Notes: a model not told the origin generated them from the letters alone. Positions 1 through 10,886 are shown, counted from the first letter of the stretch. The stretch is 46,685 nucleotides of DNA from Barnesiella sp. An22 (GCF_002159975.1 NZ_NFJR01000018.1:1-46685); one strand, 5' to 3'. Made by a program: numbers and translations.

Positions 1-79
1 TACCATTATATTATCCAAACAACATTATCAAAAGTAATATTGAAAATCAATTTATTGGAAACTTATAGTTGTTATTGCT
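1..79. other. AT-rich sequence with repeated TTTGGATAAT motif
   Basis: No gene is visible here. The stretch is AT-rich and unlike the GC-richer coding sequence that begins near 131. An inverted copy of the motif TTTGGATAAT lies at 10-19, and direct copies follow at 79-88 and 96-105 with a near copy at 121-130. This is foreign sequence joined to the truncated topoisomerase gene. What lies to its left cannot be seen. Confidence 0.5.
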
Positions 80-1882
80 TTGGATAATCTTTTACTTTGG
101 ATAATCGCGATTATCACAACTTTAGATAATCGCGAGGGAGAGCTTATCTTCCGCTACCTCTACCACTATACGGGTTGCACCACTCCTTTCGTGCGCCTGT
201 GGATCAGCTCTCTCACCGACAAAGCTATCCGCGAGGGACTGCGGAAACTCGAAGACGGCAGCAAATACGACAACCTCTACCTCGCCGCCAAAGCGCGGAG
301 CGAATCCGACTGGCTCGTGGGCATCAACGGCACACAGGCGTTATCCATCGCCGCCGGACACGGCACGTATTCCGTGGGGCGGGTGCAGACACCAACGTTG
401 GCTATGGTATGTGAACGCTACTGGGAGAACCGCCGCTTTACGTCCGAAGCATTCTGGCAGCTCCATATCGCAACGGACGGTTGCGACGGCGAAGTCGTGA
501 AATTCTCATCCTCCGAGAAATGGAAAGAGAAAGAACCGGCGATGGAACTATATAATAAGGTAAAGGCGGCAGGTTGCGCCACTGTCACGAAAGCCGAGCG
601 CAAGGAGAAGACGGAGGAAACTCCCTTGCTCTACGACCTGACCACGCTCCAGAAAGAAGCCAACGCCAAGCACGGCTTCACGGCGGAACAGACGCTTGAA
701 ATCGCGCAGAAACTCTACGAAAAGAAGTTGATAACCTATCCGAGAACGGGAAGCCGCTACATCCCCGAAGACGTGTTTGCCGAAATTCCCAAACTGCTCG
801 CTTTCATCGGCACACAGCCCGAATGGAAAGACAAGGTGCGGGCAAAAGCCGCCCCGACACGCCGCAGCGTGGACGACGGCAAGGTGACAGACCACCATGC
901 CCTGCTCGTCACGGGTGAGAAACCGCTCTTCCTCTCCAAAGAGGACAATACCATCTATCAGATGATTGCCGGGCGCATGGTCGAGGCATTCTCTGAGAAA
1001 TGCGTCAAGGATGTGACCACTGTCACGGCGGAATGTGCCGGAGTGGAGTTTACCGTAAAAGGCAGCGTCGTGAAGCAAACCGGATGGCGTGCCGTCTATG
1101 GCGAGGAAAAAGAGGAAATTACCATCCCCGGCTGGCAGGAAGGCGACACGCTGACACCGAAAGGCTCGTCCATTACCGAAGGAAAGACCAAACCCAAGCC
1201 GCTGCATACCGAAGCCACCCTGCTCTCGGCAATGGAAACGGCGGGCAAGGAAATTGAGGACGACGCACTGCGGCAGGCGATGAAGGACTGTGGCATCGGT
1301 ACTCCCGCCACACGCGCCTCCATCATCGAAACGCTTTTCAAGCGCGGTTACATGGAACGCTGCAAGAAGTCGCTTGTTCCCACCGAAAAAGGACTTGCCC
1401 TCAATTCCGTCGTCAAGACGATGCGCATCGCCGATGTTGCCATGACGGGCGAATGGGAAAAGGAGCTGGCGCGTATCGAGCGCGGGGAACTGTCCGACGA
1501 CACCTTCCGCAAGGAGATAGAGGCGTACACACGTGAGATAACCTCCGAACTGATCTCGTGCGACAAGCTCTTCGGCAGCCGTGACTCCGGCTGCGCGTGT
1601 CCCAAGTGTGGCACGGGCAGGATGCGGTTCTACGGCAAGGTGGTACGCTGCGACAACACGGAGTGCGGACTGCCCGTGTTCCGGCTGAAAGCGGGACGCA
1701 CCCTGTCCGACGATGAAATCAAAGACCTGCTCACCGAAGGGCATACCAAGCTGCTCAAAGGGTTCAAGAGCAAACAGGGCAAGAGTTTCGATGCTGTTGT
1801 CGCCTTTGACGGGGAATATAACACGACTTTTGTGTTCCCGGAGGCTAAAAAGGACAAGAAATTTTCAGGACGGAAGAAATAG
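80..1882 (+). CDS. topB: DNA topoisomerase III (Exc/TopB family), 5'-truncated
   Basis: Type IA topoisomerases break and rejoin one DNA strand. The CTnDOT homologue, Exc, is encoded in the excision operon. Recognisable homology starts only at REGELIFR (near base 131), the end of the Toprim DxxREGE motif, so the N-terminal Toprim fold with its metal- and glutamate-containing motifs is missing. The first ~17 residues (TTG start at 80) come from AT-rich repeat sequence. The catalytic Tyr is visible as Y220 in LITYPRTGSRY, followed by the type IA core (GIGTPATRASIIETL) and a C-terminal four-Cys zinc ribbon (CPKCGTGRM...CDNTECG). Length is 600 residues; about 690-700 is expected for intact homologues. 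It is probably non-functional, although an open frame is kept. DUF1896 and the helicase follow on the same strand. Confidence 0.85.
   Translation: MDNLLLWIIAIITTLDNREGELIFRYLYHYTGCTTPFVRLWISSLTDKAIREGLRKLEDGSKYDNLYLAAKARSESDWLVGINGTQALSIAAGHGTYSVGRVQTPTLAMVCERYWENRRFTSEAFWQLHIATDGCDGEVVKFSSSEKWKEKEPAMELYNKVKAAGCATVTKAERKEKTEETPLLYDLTTLQKEANAKHGFTAEQTLEIAQKLYEKKLITYPRTGSRYIPEDVFAEIPKLLAFIGTQPEWKDKVRAKAAPTRRSVDDGKVTDHHALLVTGEKPLFLSKEDNTIYQMIAGRMVEAFSEKCVKDVTTVTAECAGVEFTVKGSVVKQTGWRAVYGEEKEEITIPGWQEGDTLTPKGSSITEGKTKPKPLHTEATLLSAMETAGKEIEDDALRQAMKDCGIGTPATRASIIETLFKRGYMERCKKSLVPTEKGLALNSVVKTMRIADVAMTGEWEKELARIERGELSDDTFRKEIEAYTREITSELISCDKLFGSRDSGCACPKCGTGRMRFYGKVVRCDNTECGLPVFRLKAGRTLSDDEIKDLLTEGHTKLLKGFKSKQGKSFDAVVAFDGEYNTTFVFPEAKKDKKFSGRKK
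100..115. repeat. 16-bp perfect palindrome at truncation junction
   Basis: GATAATCGCGATTATC is its own reverse complement. It lies inside the second of two direct copies of GATAATCGCGA (100-110 and 125-135). The second copy is where topoisomerase homology begins, so the palindrome and repeat sit exactly at the break. Confidence 0.6.
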
Positions 1883-1959
1883 TATTAACTTTGCCACTTG
1901 TTCAGAGTAATGAATTGTTCTTCGATACCGGATTACACTCATACTTTGGATTTAGTGGT

Positions 1960-1990
1960 GGCACTCGGAGGGATACCGAGTGCCTTTTTC
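1960..1990 (+). terminator. Intrinsic terminator after topB
   Basis: Perfect 9-bp stem GGCACTCGG / CCGAGTGCC (1960-1968 with 1976-1984) with a 7-nt loop, followed by TTTTTC and further T-rich sequence. It separates the truncated topoisomerase from the DUF1896 gene and is itself flanked by a 13-bp inverted repeat (1943-1955 and 2031-2043). Confidence 0.75.
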
Positions 1991-2044
1991 TTCCTTTTTC
2001 CAACCGATTATCCCGTTAATTATCAATCCGCTAAATCCAAAGTA

Positions 2045-2497
2045 ATGAACAACAAGAAGAAAAACGAGGGTCAGACCGACTTTTCCTATTACGGTCTGTA
2101 CCTGCTGGACTATCTCCGCACGAACAAGTTTGAACAGGCTGACGACACCGCTTTCATACGGGAACGGGCCGACCGTGCCGCCGAAACGTATGAGAGGGCA
2201 CGGCTTGAAGGCTATCCCGCCGATGGTGCGCAGGAACTGGCGATGGACACGCTGCTGCGCGGGCTGCATTATTCCCGTTACGCCATCCTCCGCGAAGTCG
2301 TGGAAAACGAGTTTGCCGATGAAGTGCCGGAAGAGAAGCGTGAAGCCTTTGTCCTGAAACTGCTGCCGCTTGTCGGCAACGTGTTCTCCGTCTATGACCT
2401 CTCGGATGACAATTTCGCCCTGTCTTCCGATTACGACCTGCTCTACACGGAGCTGACGGGAGCAACCGTCCTTTACTTAGACGAATATGGCGTTTAA
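2045..2497 (+). CDS. DUF1896 family protein
   Basis: A 150-residue acidic, soluble protein. I recognise the DUF1896 pattern ([19 protein letters not shown]...[17 protein letters not shown]...[17 protein letters not shown]). This family is common on Bacteroidales conjugative elements, and no biochemical role is known to me. The open frame continues upstream to 1898, but the ATG at 2045 is preferred because homology starts there, it lies downstream of the terminator, and it directly follows the leader motif CTAAATCCAAAGTA, also found before other genes of this element. It overlaps the helicase gene by 11 bp, which indicates translational coupling. Confidence 0.85.
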   Translation: MNNKKKNEGQTDFSYYGLYLLDYLRTNKFEQADDTAFIRERADRAAETYERARLEGYPADGAQELAMDTLLRGLHYSRYAILREVVENEFADEVPEEKREAFVLKLLPLVGNVFSVYDLSDDNFALSSDYDLLYTELTGATVLYLDEYGV

Positions 2498-5400
2498 CCG
2501 CAAACAGAAACTGCGGGACAACATCGAGGCGATACGGACGGCATTCATCCTTGACAGGGAAAATAGGACAGCGACAACCGAAGAGCGTGCCATACTTCAA
2601 AGGTACTGCGGTTTCGGCGGTCTGAAATGTATCCTCAACCCTGCAAAGGAACTGACGGATGCCGTCCGGTGGGCGAAATCCGACCTCGAACTGTTCGCCC
2701 CGACGGTGGAGCTGCACAGGCTTATCCGTGAGAACAGCAAGGACGAAACAGAGTACAAGCGGTTTGTGGATTCGCTGAAAGCGTCCGTGCTGACCGCTTT
2801 CTACACCCCCAAAGAGATAACCGACACCATCGCGGACGTGCTGGCAGATTACAGCGTCCGCCCCGCCCGTATGCTCGAACCGTCGGCAGGTGTCGGCGTG
2901 TTCGTGGATTCCATGCTGCGGCACAGCCCCAATGCGGATGTGATGGCTTTCGAGAAGGATCTGCTCACGGGTACAATCTTGAGGCATCTCTATCCCGACC
3001 AGAAAATGCGCACCTGCGGTTTTGAGAAAATCGAAAGACCGTTCAACAATTATTTCGACTTGGCGGTGTCCAACATTCCGTTCGGTGACATTGCCGTGTT
3101 CGACGCGGAGTTTCAGCGGAGCGACTCTTTCGGCAGACGCTCCGCCCAGAAAACCATCCACAACTATTTCTTTCTCAAAGGACTGGATGCCGTGCGTGAC
3201 GGCGGTATCGTGGCGTTCATCACCTCGCAAGGGGTATTGAATAGCACCAAGACCTCCGTGCGTAACGAGCTGTTCAGTCAGGCCAATCTGGTATCCGCGA
3301 TACGCCTGCCCAACAACCTGTTCACGGACAACGCGGGCACGGAGGTGGGCAGTGACCTGATTGTCCTGCAAAAGAACCTCAGCAAGAAGGAAATGTCGCA
3401 GGACGAGCGGCTGATGACCGTGATACAGACGGACACGAAAACCGCCCTGACCGACAACGCCTATTTCATCCACCACCCGGAACGCATCGTGCATACGATG
3501 GCGAAACTTGACACAGACCCCTACGGGAAGCCCGCTATGGTTTATCTGCACGAGGGCAAGGCAGCAGGCATCGCCGGGGATTTGCGCCGTATGCTCGACG
3601 AGGATTTCCATTACAGGCTTGCCATGCGCTTGTATTCGGGTTCAATCCGGCAGGCAGGAACGGAAGAAAAAGTTGCCGTTCAAAATAAAGTAGAGCGTCC
3701 TGCCATAAAATTGGAAACAGTATCCTCGGCGCAGACGGTGGAAACTCCGACAGAAAAGCCGCAACCCGCAGATGAAAAGCCGGAGATAGAACCGCGCCCG
3801 CAATATTCCGCAGGCGTGCAGCTCACCCTGCTTGACCTCTGGGGGATGACGGAAGAGGTCAGCCAACCGAAAACCTCCAAAAAGAAAAAGACGGTGAAAA
3901 AGGCAGTTACGGCAAAGTCCACTCCGCCCAAACCGAAAGTCACGGTTACACCGACAGCTCCAACTGCAAAACCCGCAATGGAGAATAAGGAGGTGAAAGC
4001 GGAGAACACCGCCAAGCCTGCCGACCCGGACGACATCTATGCCACACTGGACTGGGATACCAATCCTCCCATCAACGGTTTCTATGAAATGATGATGGGT
4101 TTGACGCCGGAGCGTAGGAAAGAACTTCGGGAACTGGCAAGGCAGCATAACGAGAAACAAGTGGCGGAAAAGACGGAAGTGAAAGCCGTGCCGGAAACTT
4201 CCCGTGAGCAGCCACGACAGGAGGAAACACAGCCGGAGGCAGTCGCCGCACCTGCCGTTACAGATACCCCATCGGAAGCGGTGGGGACTTTCCTTTTCCC
4301 CGACATCGAAGCGGAAAAGCCGAAGGAGGAAGTCGTGGACCTTTCTCCGCGTGCCTACCACCGCACGCCGGAGATGCACCTGCGCGAAGGGTCGCTGGTG
4401 GCTGACCGGGGGCGTCATAACATCGGCTACCTGAAAGACATCACGCCATACGGGGCGACATTCCAGCCGCTCGACCTGAAAGGATACCAGAAGGAAAAGG
4501 CGTTGTTGTATGTGTCGCTGCGTGACGCCTACGAGCGTCTGTACCGTTATGAATCGCTCCGGCGCGAGGCAAATGTTCCGTGGCGAGAGCATCTGAATAC
4601 CTGTTACGATGAGTTTGTCATGCGCTACGGCAACCTCAACGCCAAGCAGAACGTGAAGTTAGTGATGATGGATGCGGGCGGGCGCGACATCCTTTCGCTG
4701 GAACGGATGGAAAACGGAAAGTTCGTCAAGGCGGACATCTTCGAGCATCCTGTTTCCTTCGCGGTGGAGAGCCATGCCAACGTAGGCTCTCCCGAAGAAG
4801 CCCTGTCTGCGTCGCTCAACAAATATGGTACGGTCAATCTCGACTATATGCGGGAGATAACCGACAGCACGGCGGAGGATTTGCTCACTGCCCTGCAAGG
4901 GCGCATCTACTACAATCCGCTCGTGACCGGTTACGAAATCAAAGACCGTTTCATCGCCGGAAATGTCATAGAGAAAGCGGAACGCATAGAGGCATGGATG
5001 GGTGACAATCCCGAAAATGAGCGTATGCCGGAGGTGAAGCAGGCGTTGGAGGCTCTGAAAGATGCCGAGCCGCAGCGCATCGCCTTCGAGGATCTGGACT
5101 TCAATTTCGGGGAACGCTGGATTCCGACGGGTGTCTATGCCGCCTACATGAGCCGGCTGTTCGACACGGAGGTGAAAATCGCCTATTCCGCAAGCATGGA
5201 CGAGTTTTCGGTGGTGTGCGGCTACCGCACCATGAAAATCACGGACGAGTTTCTGGTGAAGGGGTATTACCGGAACTATGACGGTATGCACCTCCTAAAA
5301 CACGCCCTGCACAACACCTGCCCTGACATGATGAAGTCCATCGGCAAGGACGAGCATGGCAACGACATCAAGATGCGCGACAGCGAGGGAATACAACTCG

Positions 5401-8303
5401 CCAACGCCAAGATTGACGAGATACGAAACGGCTTCTCCGAATGGCTCGAAGAGCAGTCGCCGCAGTTCAAGGAGCGGCTTGTGACGATGTATAACCGCAA
5501 GTTCAACTGTTTCGTGCGCCCGCGCTACGACGGCTCCCATCAGACCTTTCCCGACCTCAACCTGAAAGGGCTGGCAAGCCGGGGTATCAAGAGCGTCTAT
5601 CCCTCACAGATGGATTGCGTCTGGATGTTGAAACAGAACGGCGGCGGAATTTGCGACCACGAGGTGGGAACCGGTAAGACGCTGATAATGTGCATCGCCG
5701 CGCATGAGATGAAGCGTCTGAATTTGGCACACAAGCCGATGATTATCGGGCTGAAAGCCAACGTTGCGGAGATTGCAGCCACCTATCAGGCGGCATATCC
5801 CAACGCACGTATTCTGTACGCTTCGGAGAAGGACTTTTCGACCGCCAACCGTGTGCGCTTCTTCAATAATATAAAGAACAACGACTACGATTGCGTCATC
5901 ATGTCGCACGACCAGTTCGGCAAGATACCGCAGTCGCCGGAATTGCAGCAGCGCATCCTGCAAGCAGAGCTTGACACGGTGGAGGAAAACCTCGAAGTGC
6001 TACGGCAGCAGGGAAAGAACGTGTCGCGGGCGATGCTGAAAGGATTGGAGAAGCGCAAGCACAACCTTGAAGCGAAGCTGGAGAAGGTGGAACACGCCAT
6101 AAAGTCACGCACGGACGACGTGGTGGATTTCAAGCAGATGGGCATCGACCACATCTTCATAGATGAGAGCCACCAGTTCAAGAATCTGACTTTCAACACG
6201 CGCCACGACCGTGTGGCGGGATTGGGAAACAGCGAGGGAAGCCAGAAGGCACTTAACATGCTCTTTGCCATACGCACCATACAGGAGCGCACAGGAAAAG
6301 ACTTGGGTGCGACCTTCCTCTCCGGCACGACTATCAGCAACTCACTGACTGAATTGTACCTGCTGTTCAAGTACCTGCGCCCGAAGGAGCTGGAACGGCA
6401 GGACATAAGGTGTTTCGACGCTTGGGCGGCGATATTTGCCAAGAAGACGACGGATTTTGAATTTAACGTGACGAACAATGTGGTCCAGAAGGAGCGTTTC
6501 CGCTACTTCATCAAAGTGCCGGAGCTTGCCGCCTTCTATAATGAAATCACGGACTACCGCACGGCGGAGGATGTGGGCGTTGACCGTCCTGCCAAGAACG
6601 AGATACTGCACCATATACCGCCCACGCCGGAACAGGAGGACTTCATACAGAAACTGATGCAGTTCGCCAAGACGGGCGATGCCACCTTGTTGGGCAGGCT
6701 GCCGCTTTCGGAAACGGAAGAAAAGGCGAAGATGCTCATCGCCACGGACTATGCCCGGAAAATGGCACTCGACATGCGCATGATAGACCCGAATTACGAA
6801 GATCATCCCGACAACAAAGCGAGTCACTGTGCCAAGATGATCGCGGAGTATTATCAAAAATACGACGCCCAGAAAGGCACGCAGTTCGTTTTCTCTGATT
6901 TGGGGACATACCAGCCGGGCGACGGGTGGAACGTCTATTCGGAAATCAAGCGCAAACTGACGGAGGACTACGGTATACCGCCAAGCGAGGTGCGCTTCAT
7001 TCAGGAGTGCAAGACCGACAAGGCGCGGAAGGCGGTGATAGACGCCATGAACGCCGGGACGGTGCGTGTGCTGTTCGGCTCTACCTCTATGCTCGGAACG
7101 GGTGTGAACGCCCAGAAACGGTGTGTGGCTATCCATCATCTCGATACGCCGTGGCGACCGTCCGACTTGCAACAGCGTGACGGACGCGGAGTTAGGGCAG
7201 GTAATGAGATTGCCAAACATTTCGCCGGGAACAACGTGGATGTAATCATCTACGCGGTGGAGAAGTCACTGGACAGCTACAAGTTCAACCTCCTGCACTG
7301 CAAGCAGACTTTCATAAGCCAGCTCAAAAGCGGTGCGATGGGTGCGCGTACCATCGACGAGGGGGCAATGGACGAAAAATCGGGCATGAATTTCTCGGAA
7401 TACATGGCGTTGCTCTCCGGCAATACCGACCTGTTGGACAAGGCGAAACTGGAAAAGCGGATCGCATCGCTCGAAGGGGAACGCAAGTCGTTCAACAAGG
7501 GCAAGCGTGATTCGGAGTTCAAGCTGGAGTCAAAGACCGGCGAGTTGCGCAACAACACGGCTTTCATAGATGCCATGACGGAGGACTGGAACCGCTTCCT
7601 GTCGGTGGTGCAGACCGACAAGGAGGGCAACCGCCTTAATATAATAAAGGTGGACGGAGTGGATTCCGCCGATGAGAAGGTCATCGGAAAGCGTTTGCAG
7701 GAGATAGCCAAGAATGCCACGACCGGAGGGTTGTACACGCAGGTCGGTGAACTTTACGGTTTTCCGATAAAGGTGGTGAGCGAAAGGATACTCAAAGAGG
7801 GATTGGAGTTCACCGACAACCGCTTCGTGGTCGAGGGGAACTACAAGTACACCTACAACAACGGGCATCTGGCGATGGCTGACCCGTTGGCCGCCGCCCG
7901 CAACTTCCTCAACGCGATGGAGAGGATACCCTCCATCATCGACCAGTACAAGGCGAAGAACGAGGTGCTGGAGATGGAGATACCGCAGTTACAGGAGATA
8001 GCGGGTAAGGTGTGGAAGAAGGAGGACGAGCTGAAGCAGTTGAAGTCCGAACTTGCCGCCCTTGACCGAAAAATTCAGCTGGAGCTTGCGCCACCCACGC
8101 CCGAAGTCGCAGAAAAGGAGAATGAAGGGCAACAGCTCAAGCCGGAAGCGGAAGATGTGAGGAACAGGCAGGCGCAATATCCCGAAAATGCACCGCCGCA
8201 GATACGCAGTCCGGCGGATAGTATCGTTGCCAACCATGTCATAATCGGGCGTCCGGGACTGTATGCCAAGGAGGAAACCCGGTCCAAAGGATTGAAAATA
8301 TAA
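2487..8303 (+). CDS. Giant N6-adenine methylase / SNF2-like helicase fusion
   Basis: This 1938-residue protein combines a DNA methyltransferase-like module with a superfamily 2 helicase. An AdoMet-binding motif (EPSAGVGVF, near residue 132) and a methylase motif IV variant (SNIPFGD, near 195; usually NPPF) lie in the first 350 residues. A Pro/Glu/Lys-rich linker covers roughly 400-620. The helicase has Walker A (HEVGTGKTL, near 1057), a coiled-coil insert (near 1155-1205), a DESH box ([10 protein letters not shown], near 1225) and a C-terminal motif VI region ([12 protein letters not shown], near 1565). A Lys/Glu-rich coiled coil lies near the C-terminus. Such fusions are typical of Bacteroidales ICEs and are suspected of anti-restriction or DNA-processing roles; that role is inference. 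The NIPF variant may be catalytically weak. The gene is coupled to DUF1896 by an 11-bp overlap. Confidence 0.85.
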   Translation: MAFNRKQKLRDNIEAIRTAFILDRENRTATTEERAILQRYCGFGGLKCILNPAKELTDAVRWAKSDLELFAPTVELHRLIRENSKDETEYKRFVDSLKASVLTAFYTPKEITDTIADVLADYSVRPARMLEPSAGVGVFVDSMLRHSPNADVMAFEKDLLTGTILRHLYPDQKMRTCGFEKIERPFNNYFDLAVSNIPFGDIAVFDAEFQRSDSFGRRSAQKTIHNYFFLKGLDAVRDGGIVAFITSQGVLNSTKTSVRNELFSQANLVSAIRLPNNLFTDNAGTEVGSDLIVLQKNLSKKEMSQDERLMTVIQTDTKTALTDNAYFIHHPERIVHTMAKLDTDPYGKPAMVYLHEGKAAGIAGDLRRMLDEDFHYRLAMRLYSGSIRQAGTEEKVAVQNKVERPAIKLETVSSAQTVETPTEKPQPADEKPEIEPRPQYSAGVQLTLLDLWGMTEEVSQPKTSKKKKTVKKAVTAKSTPPKPKVTVTPTAPTAKPAMENKEVKAENTAKPADPDDIYATLDWDTNPPINGFYEMMMGLTPERRKELRELARQHNEKQVAEKTEVKAVPETSREQPRQEETQPEAVAAPAVTDTPSEAVGTFLFPDIEAEKPKEEVVDLSPRAYHRTPEMHLREGSLVADRGRHNIGYLKDITPYGATFQPLDLKGYQKEKALLYVSLRDAYERLYRYESLRREANVPWREHLNTCYDEFVMRYGNLNAKQNVKLVMMDAGGRDILSLERMENGKFVKADIFEHPVSFAVESHANVGSPEEALSASLNKYGTVNLDYMREITDSTAEDLLTALQGRIYYNPLVTGYEIKDRFIAGNVIEKAERIEAWMGDNPENERMPEVKQALEALKDAEPQRIAFEDLDFNFGERWIPTGVYAAYMSRLFDTEVKIAYSASMDEFSVVCGYRTMKITDEFLVKGYYRNYDGMHLLKHALHNTCPDMMKSIGKDEHGNDIKMRDSEGIQLANAKIDEIRNGFSEWLEEQSPQFKERLVTMYNRKFNCFVRPRYDGSHQTFPDLNLKGLASRGIKSVYPSQMDCVWMLKQNGGGICDHEVGTGKTLIMCIAAHEMKRLNLAHKPMIIGLKANVAEIAATYQAAYPNARILYASEKDFSTANRVRFFNNIKNNDYDCVIMSHDQFGKIPQSPELQQRILQAELDTVEENLEVLRQQGKNVSRAMLKGLEKRKHNLEAKLEKVEHAIKSRTDDVVDFKQMGIDHIFIDESHQFKNLTFNTRHDRVAGLGNSEGSQKALNMLFAIRTIQERTGKDLGATFLSGTTISNSLTELYLLFKYLRPKELERQDIRCFDAWAAIFAKKTTDFEFNVTNNVVQKERFRYFIKVPELAAFYNEITDYRTAEDVGVDRPAKNEILHHIPPTPEQEDFIQKLMQFAKTGDATLLGRLPLSETEEKAKMLIATDYARKMALDMRMIDPNYEDHPDNKASHCAKMIAEYYQKYDAQKGTQFVFSDLGTYQPGDGWNVYSEIKRKLTEDYGIPPSEVRFIQECKTDKARKAVIDAMNAGTVRVLFGSTSMLGTGVNAQKRCVAIHHLDTPWRPSDLQQRDGRGVRAGNEIAKHFAGNNVDVIIYAVEKSLDSYKFNLLHCKQTFISQLKSGAMGARTIDEGAMDEKSGMNFSEYMALLSGNTDLLDKAKLEKRIASLEGERKSFNKGKRDSEFKLESKTGELRNNTAFIDAMTEDWNRFLSVVQTDKEGNRLNIIKVDGVDSADEKVIGKRLQEIAKNATTGGLYTQVGELYGFPIKVVSERILKEGLEFTDNRFVVEGNYKYTYNNGHLAMADPLAAARNFLNAMERIPSIIDQYKAKNEVLEMEIPQLQEIAGKVWKKEDELKQLKSELAALDRKIQLELAPPTPEVAEKENEGQQLKPEAEDVRNRQAQYPENAPPQIRSPADSIVANHVIIGRPGLYAKEETRSKGLKI

Positions 8304-8818
8304 CCTAAGGAATTTTATCTGAAGTATTAATAAGGGCTATCCCAAAAGGTCTAAAAGTAAATTTTATCCTTTCTGCAAGTATCTATAGGATGGCAACTGC
8401 ATTTTTTTCTTTTTGGGCAGCCCTTATTAAAATTTATTCTTATTTTAGGTTATATACATTCATGTCCATTTATGTAAAAAATTCCTGCTGACCTTGTTTA
8501 TGTCTTGTCAGTCACCATTTGCAAAACCATATTTGACCCTCAAAGAGGCTGAATTTGATAAGTAACTTGCTACATACTCATAATAAGGAGCTAAATAGAA
8601 CACGAATGGGAAATACACAAATGCTAAACTAAAGAAGATATTGGCCAAAATAAACGCTATACCGAGAGAGAAACTTGATTTTTCAACTTCCTAAAACGGT
8701 GTTGTTCAAACATTTCTACTTATTTGTACTTGCCAGTTGAACCTACGCTTCCCTAATAAAATGTCTATGGTAAAAAGTTAAAAAATCCTCCCACTTTTGT
8801 TAGATATATTTTTTTGTG
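8304..8818. other. Gene-free AT-rich region before tetQ
   Basis: No convincing coding frame is present on either strand. The first 130 bases hold a MITE-like inverted-repeat element (8327-8430). The rest is low-GC sequence with many stop codons leading to the tetQ promoter. The drop in GC from the helicase gene marks the boundary of the tetQ-rteAB module. Confidence 0.6.
8327..8430. repeat. MITE-like element or hairpin with 12-bp terminal inverted repeats
   Basis: TTAATAAGGGCT at 8327-8338 is exactly inverted at 8419-8430, and pairing continues inward (CCCAAAAGG against CTTTTTGGG) after a short gap. The ends carry TTAA. The interior of about 80 bp has no coding frame. It may be a deletion derivative of an insertion sequence, or it may act as a terminator for the helicase gene; the T-run before the right arm allows either reading. 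Confidence 0.5.
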
Positions 8819-8826
8819 TAATTTTG
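8796..8826 (+). promoter_or_regulatory. tetQ-rteA-rteB operon promoter
   Basis: Matches the Bacteroides sigma-ABfr consensus: -33 TTTG at 8796-8799 and -7 TAATTTTG (TAnnTTTG) at 8819-8826, spaced by 19 bp. Transcription would start near 8832, giving a leader of about 130 nt before the ATG at 8961, which fits the published length of the CTnDOT tetQ leader. Confidence 0.75.
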
Positions 8827-8831
8827 TAATC

Positions 8832-8960
8832 GTTATGCGGCAGTAATAATATACATATTAATACGAGTTAGTAATCCTGTAGTTCTCATATGCTACGAGG
8901 AGGTATTAAAAGGTGCGTTTCGACAATGCATCTACTGTAGTATATTATTGCTTAATCCAA
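8832..8960 (+). promoter_or_regulatory. tetQ leader (translational attenuator)
   Basis: Translational attenuation by a leader peptide is established for CTnDOT tetQ. Here ATG-CGG-CAG-TAA at 8835-8846 encodes a three-residue peptide (MRQ) close to the predicted transcript start. AATAATATAC at 8845-8854, overlapping the end of that mini-ORF, is perfectly complementary to GTATATTATT at 8940-8949, just ahead of the tetQ ATG (8961). A ribosome stalled on the mini-ORF would cover the first arm and free the start region. A strong GAGGAGG lies at 8897-8903, nine bases before an in-frame GTG (8913). Confidence 0.6.
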
Positions 8961-10886
8961 ATGAATATTATAAATTTAGGAATTCTTGCTCACATTGATG
9001 CAGGAAAAACTTCCGTAACCGAGAATCTGCTGTTTGCCAGTGGAGCAACGGAAAAGTGCGGCCGTGTGGATAATGGTGACACCATAACGGACTCTATGGA
9101 TATAGAGAAACGTAGAGGAATTACTGTCCGGGCTTCTACGACATCTATTATCTGGAATGGAGTGAAATGCAATATCATTGACACTCCGGGACACATGGAT
9201 TTTATTGCGGAAGTGGAGCGGACATTCAAAATGCTTGATGGAGCAGTCCTCATCTTATCCGCAAAGGAAGGCATACAAGCGCAGACAAAGTTGCTGTTCA
9301 GTACTTTACAAAAGCTGCAAATCCCGACAATTATATTTATCAATAAGATTGACCGTGCCGGTGTGAATTTGGAGCGTTTGTATATGGATATAAAAACAAA
9401 TCTGTCGCAAGATGTCCTGTTTATGCAAACTGTTGTCGATGGATCGGTTTATCCGGTTTGCTCCCAAACATATATAAAGGAAGAATACAAAGAATTTGTA
9501 TGCAACCATGACGACGATATATTAGAACGATATTTGGCGGATAGCGAAATTTCACCGGCTGATTATTGGAATACGATAATCGCTCTTGTGGCAAAAGCCA
9601 AAGTCTATCCGGTGCTACATGGATCAGCAATGTTCAATATCGGTATCAATGAGTTGTTGGACGCCATTTCTTCTTTTATACTTCCTCCGGCATCAGTCTC
9701 AAACAGACTTTCAGCTTATCTCTATAAGATAGAGCATGACCCCAAAGGGCATAAAAGAAGTTTTCTTAAAATAATTGACGGAAGTCTGAGACTTCGAGAC
9801 GTTGTAAGAATCAACGATTCGGAAAAATTCATCAAGATTAAAAATCTAAAGACTATTTATCAGGGCAGAGAGATAAATGTTGATGAAGTGGGTGCCAATG
9901 ATATCGCGATTGTAGAAGATATAGAAGATTTTCGAATCGGAGATTATTTAGGTGCTAAACCTTGTTTGATTCAAGGATTATCTCATCAGCATCCCGCTCT
10001 CAAATCCTCCGTCCGGCCAAATAAGCCCGAAGAGAGAAGCAAGGTGATATCCGCTCTGAATACATTGTGGATTGAAGACCCGTCTTTGTCCTTTTCCATA
10101 AACTCATATAGTGATGAATTGGAAATCTCGTTATATGGTTTGACCCAAAAGGAAATCATACAGACATTGCTGGAAGAACGATTTTCCGTAAAGGTCCATT
10201 TTGATGAGATCAAGACTATCTACAAAGAACGACCTATAAAAAAGGTCAATAAGATTATTCAGATCGAAGTACCACCCAACCCTTACTGGGCCACAATAGG
10301 GCTGACTCTTGAACCCTTACCGTTAGGGGCAGGGTTGCAAATCGAAAGTGACATCTCCTATGGTTATCTGAACCATTCTTTTCAAAATGCCGTTTTTGAA
10401 GGGATTCGTATGTCTTGCCAATCTGGTTTACATGGATGGGAAGTGACAGATCTGAAAGTAACTTTTACTCAAGCCGAGTATTATAGCCCGGTAAGTACAC
10501 CTGCTGATTTCAGACAGCTGACCCCTTATGTCTTCAGGCTGGCTTTGCAACAGTCAGGTGTGGACATTCTCGAACCGATGCTCTGTTTTGAGTTGCAGAT
10601 ACCCCAAGTAGCGAGTTCCAAAGCTATTACAGATTTGCAAAAACTGATGTCTGAGATTGAAGACATCAGTTGTAATAATGAGTGGTGTCATATTAAAGGG
10701 AAAGTTCCATTAAATACAAGTAAAGACTATGCCTCAGAAGTAAGTTCGTACACTAAGGGCTTAGGCATTTTTATGGTTAAGCCATGTGGGTATCAAATAA
10801 CAAAAGACGGTTATTCTGATAATATCCGCATGAACGAAAAAGATAAACTTTTATTCATGTTCCAAAAATCAATGTCATTAAAATAA
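8961..10886 (+). CDS. tetQ: Tetracycline resistance ribosomal protection protein TetQ
   Basis: TetQ is an EF-G-like GTPase that removes tetracycline from the ribosome. From the ATG at 8961 it has 641 residues, the usual TetQ length. G1 is AHIDAGKT (10-17), the switch I/G2 region RRGITV follows, G3 is DTPGH and G4 is NKID. The C-terminal EF-G domain IV/V-like part ends in FQKSMSLK. An alternative in-frame GTG start at 8913 adds 16 residues ([16 protein letters not shown]) and has the better Shine-Dalgarno, so a 657-residue product is possible. It is first gene of an operon: the stop TAA shares its last A with the rteA ATG. Expression should be tetracycline-induced through the leader. GC is lower than in the tra genes. 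Confidence 0.97.

Noticed and set aside
548-1744. 398-codon frame on the minus strand
   Set aside because: It is the antisense shadow of the topoisomerase gene. Long antisense frames are common in GC-biased Bacteroidales coding sequence.
2154-3611. 485-codon frame on the minus strand
   Set aside because: Shadow of DUF1896 and the helicase gene; His/Arg-rich translation without motifs.
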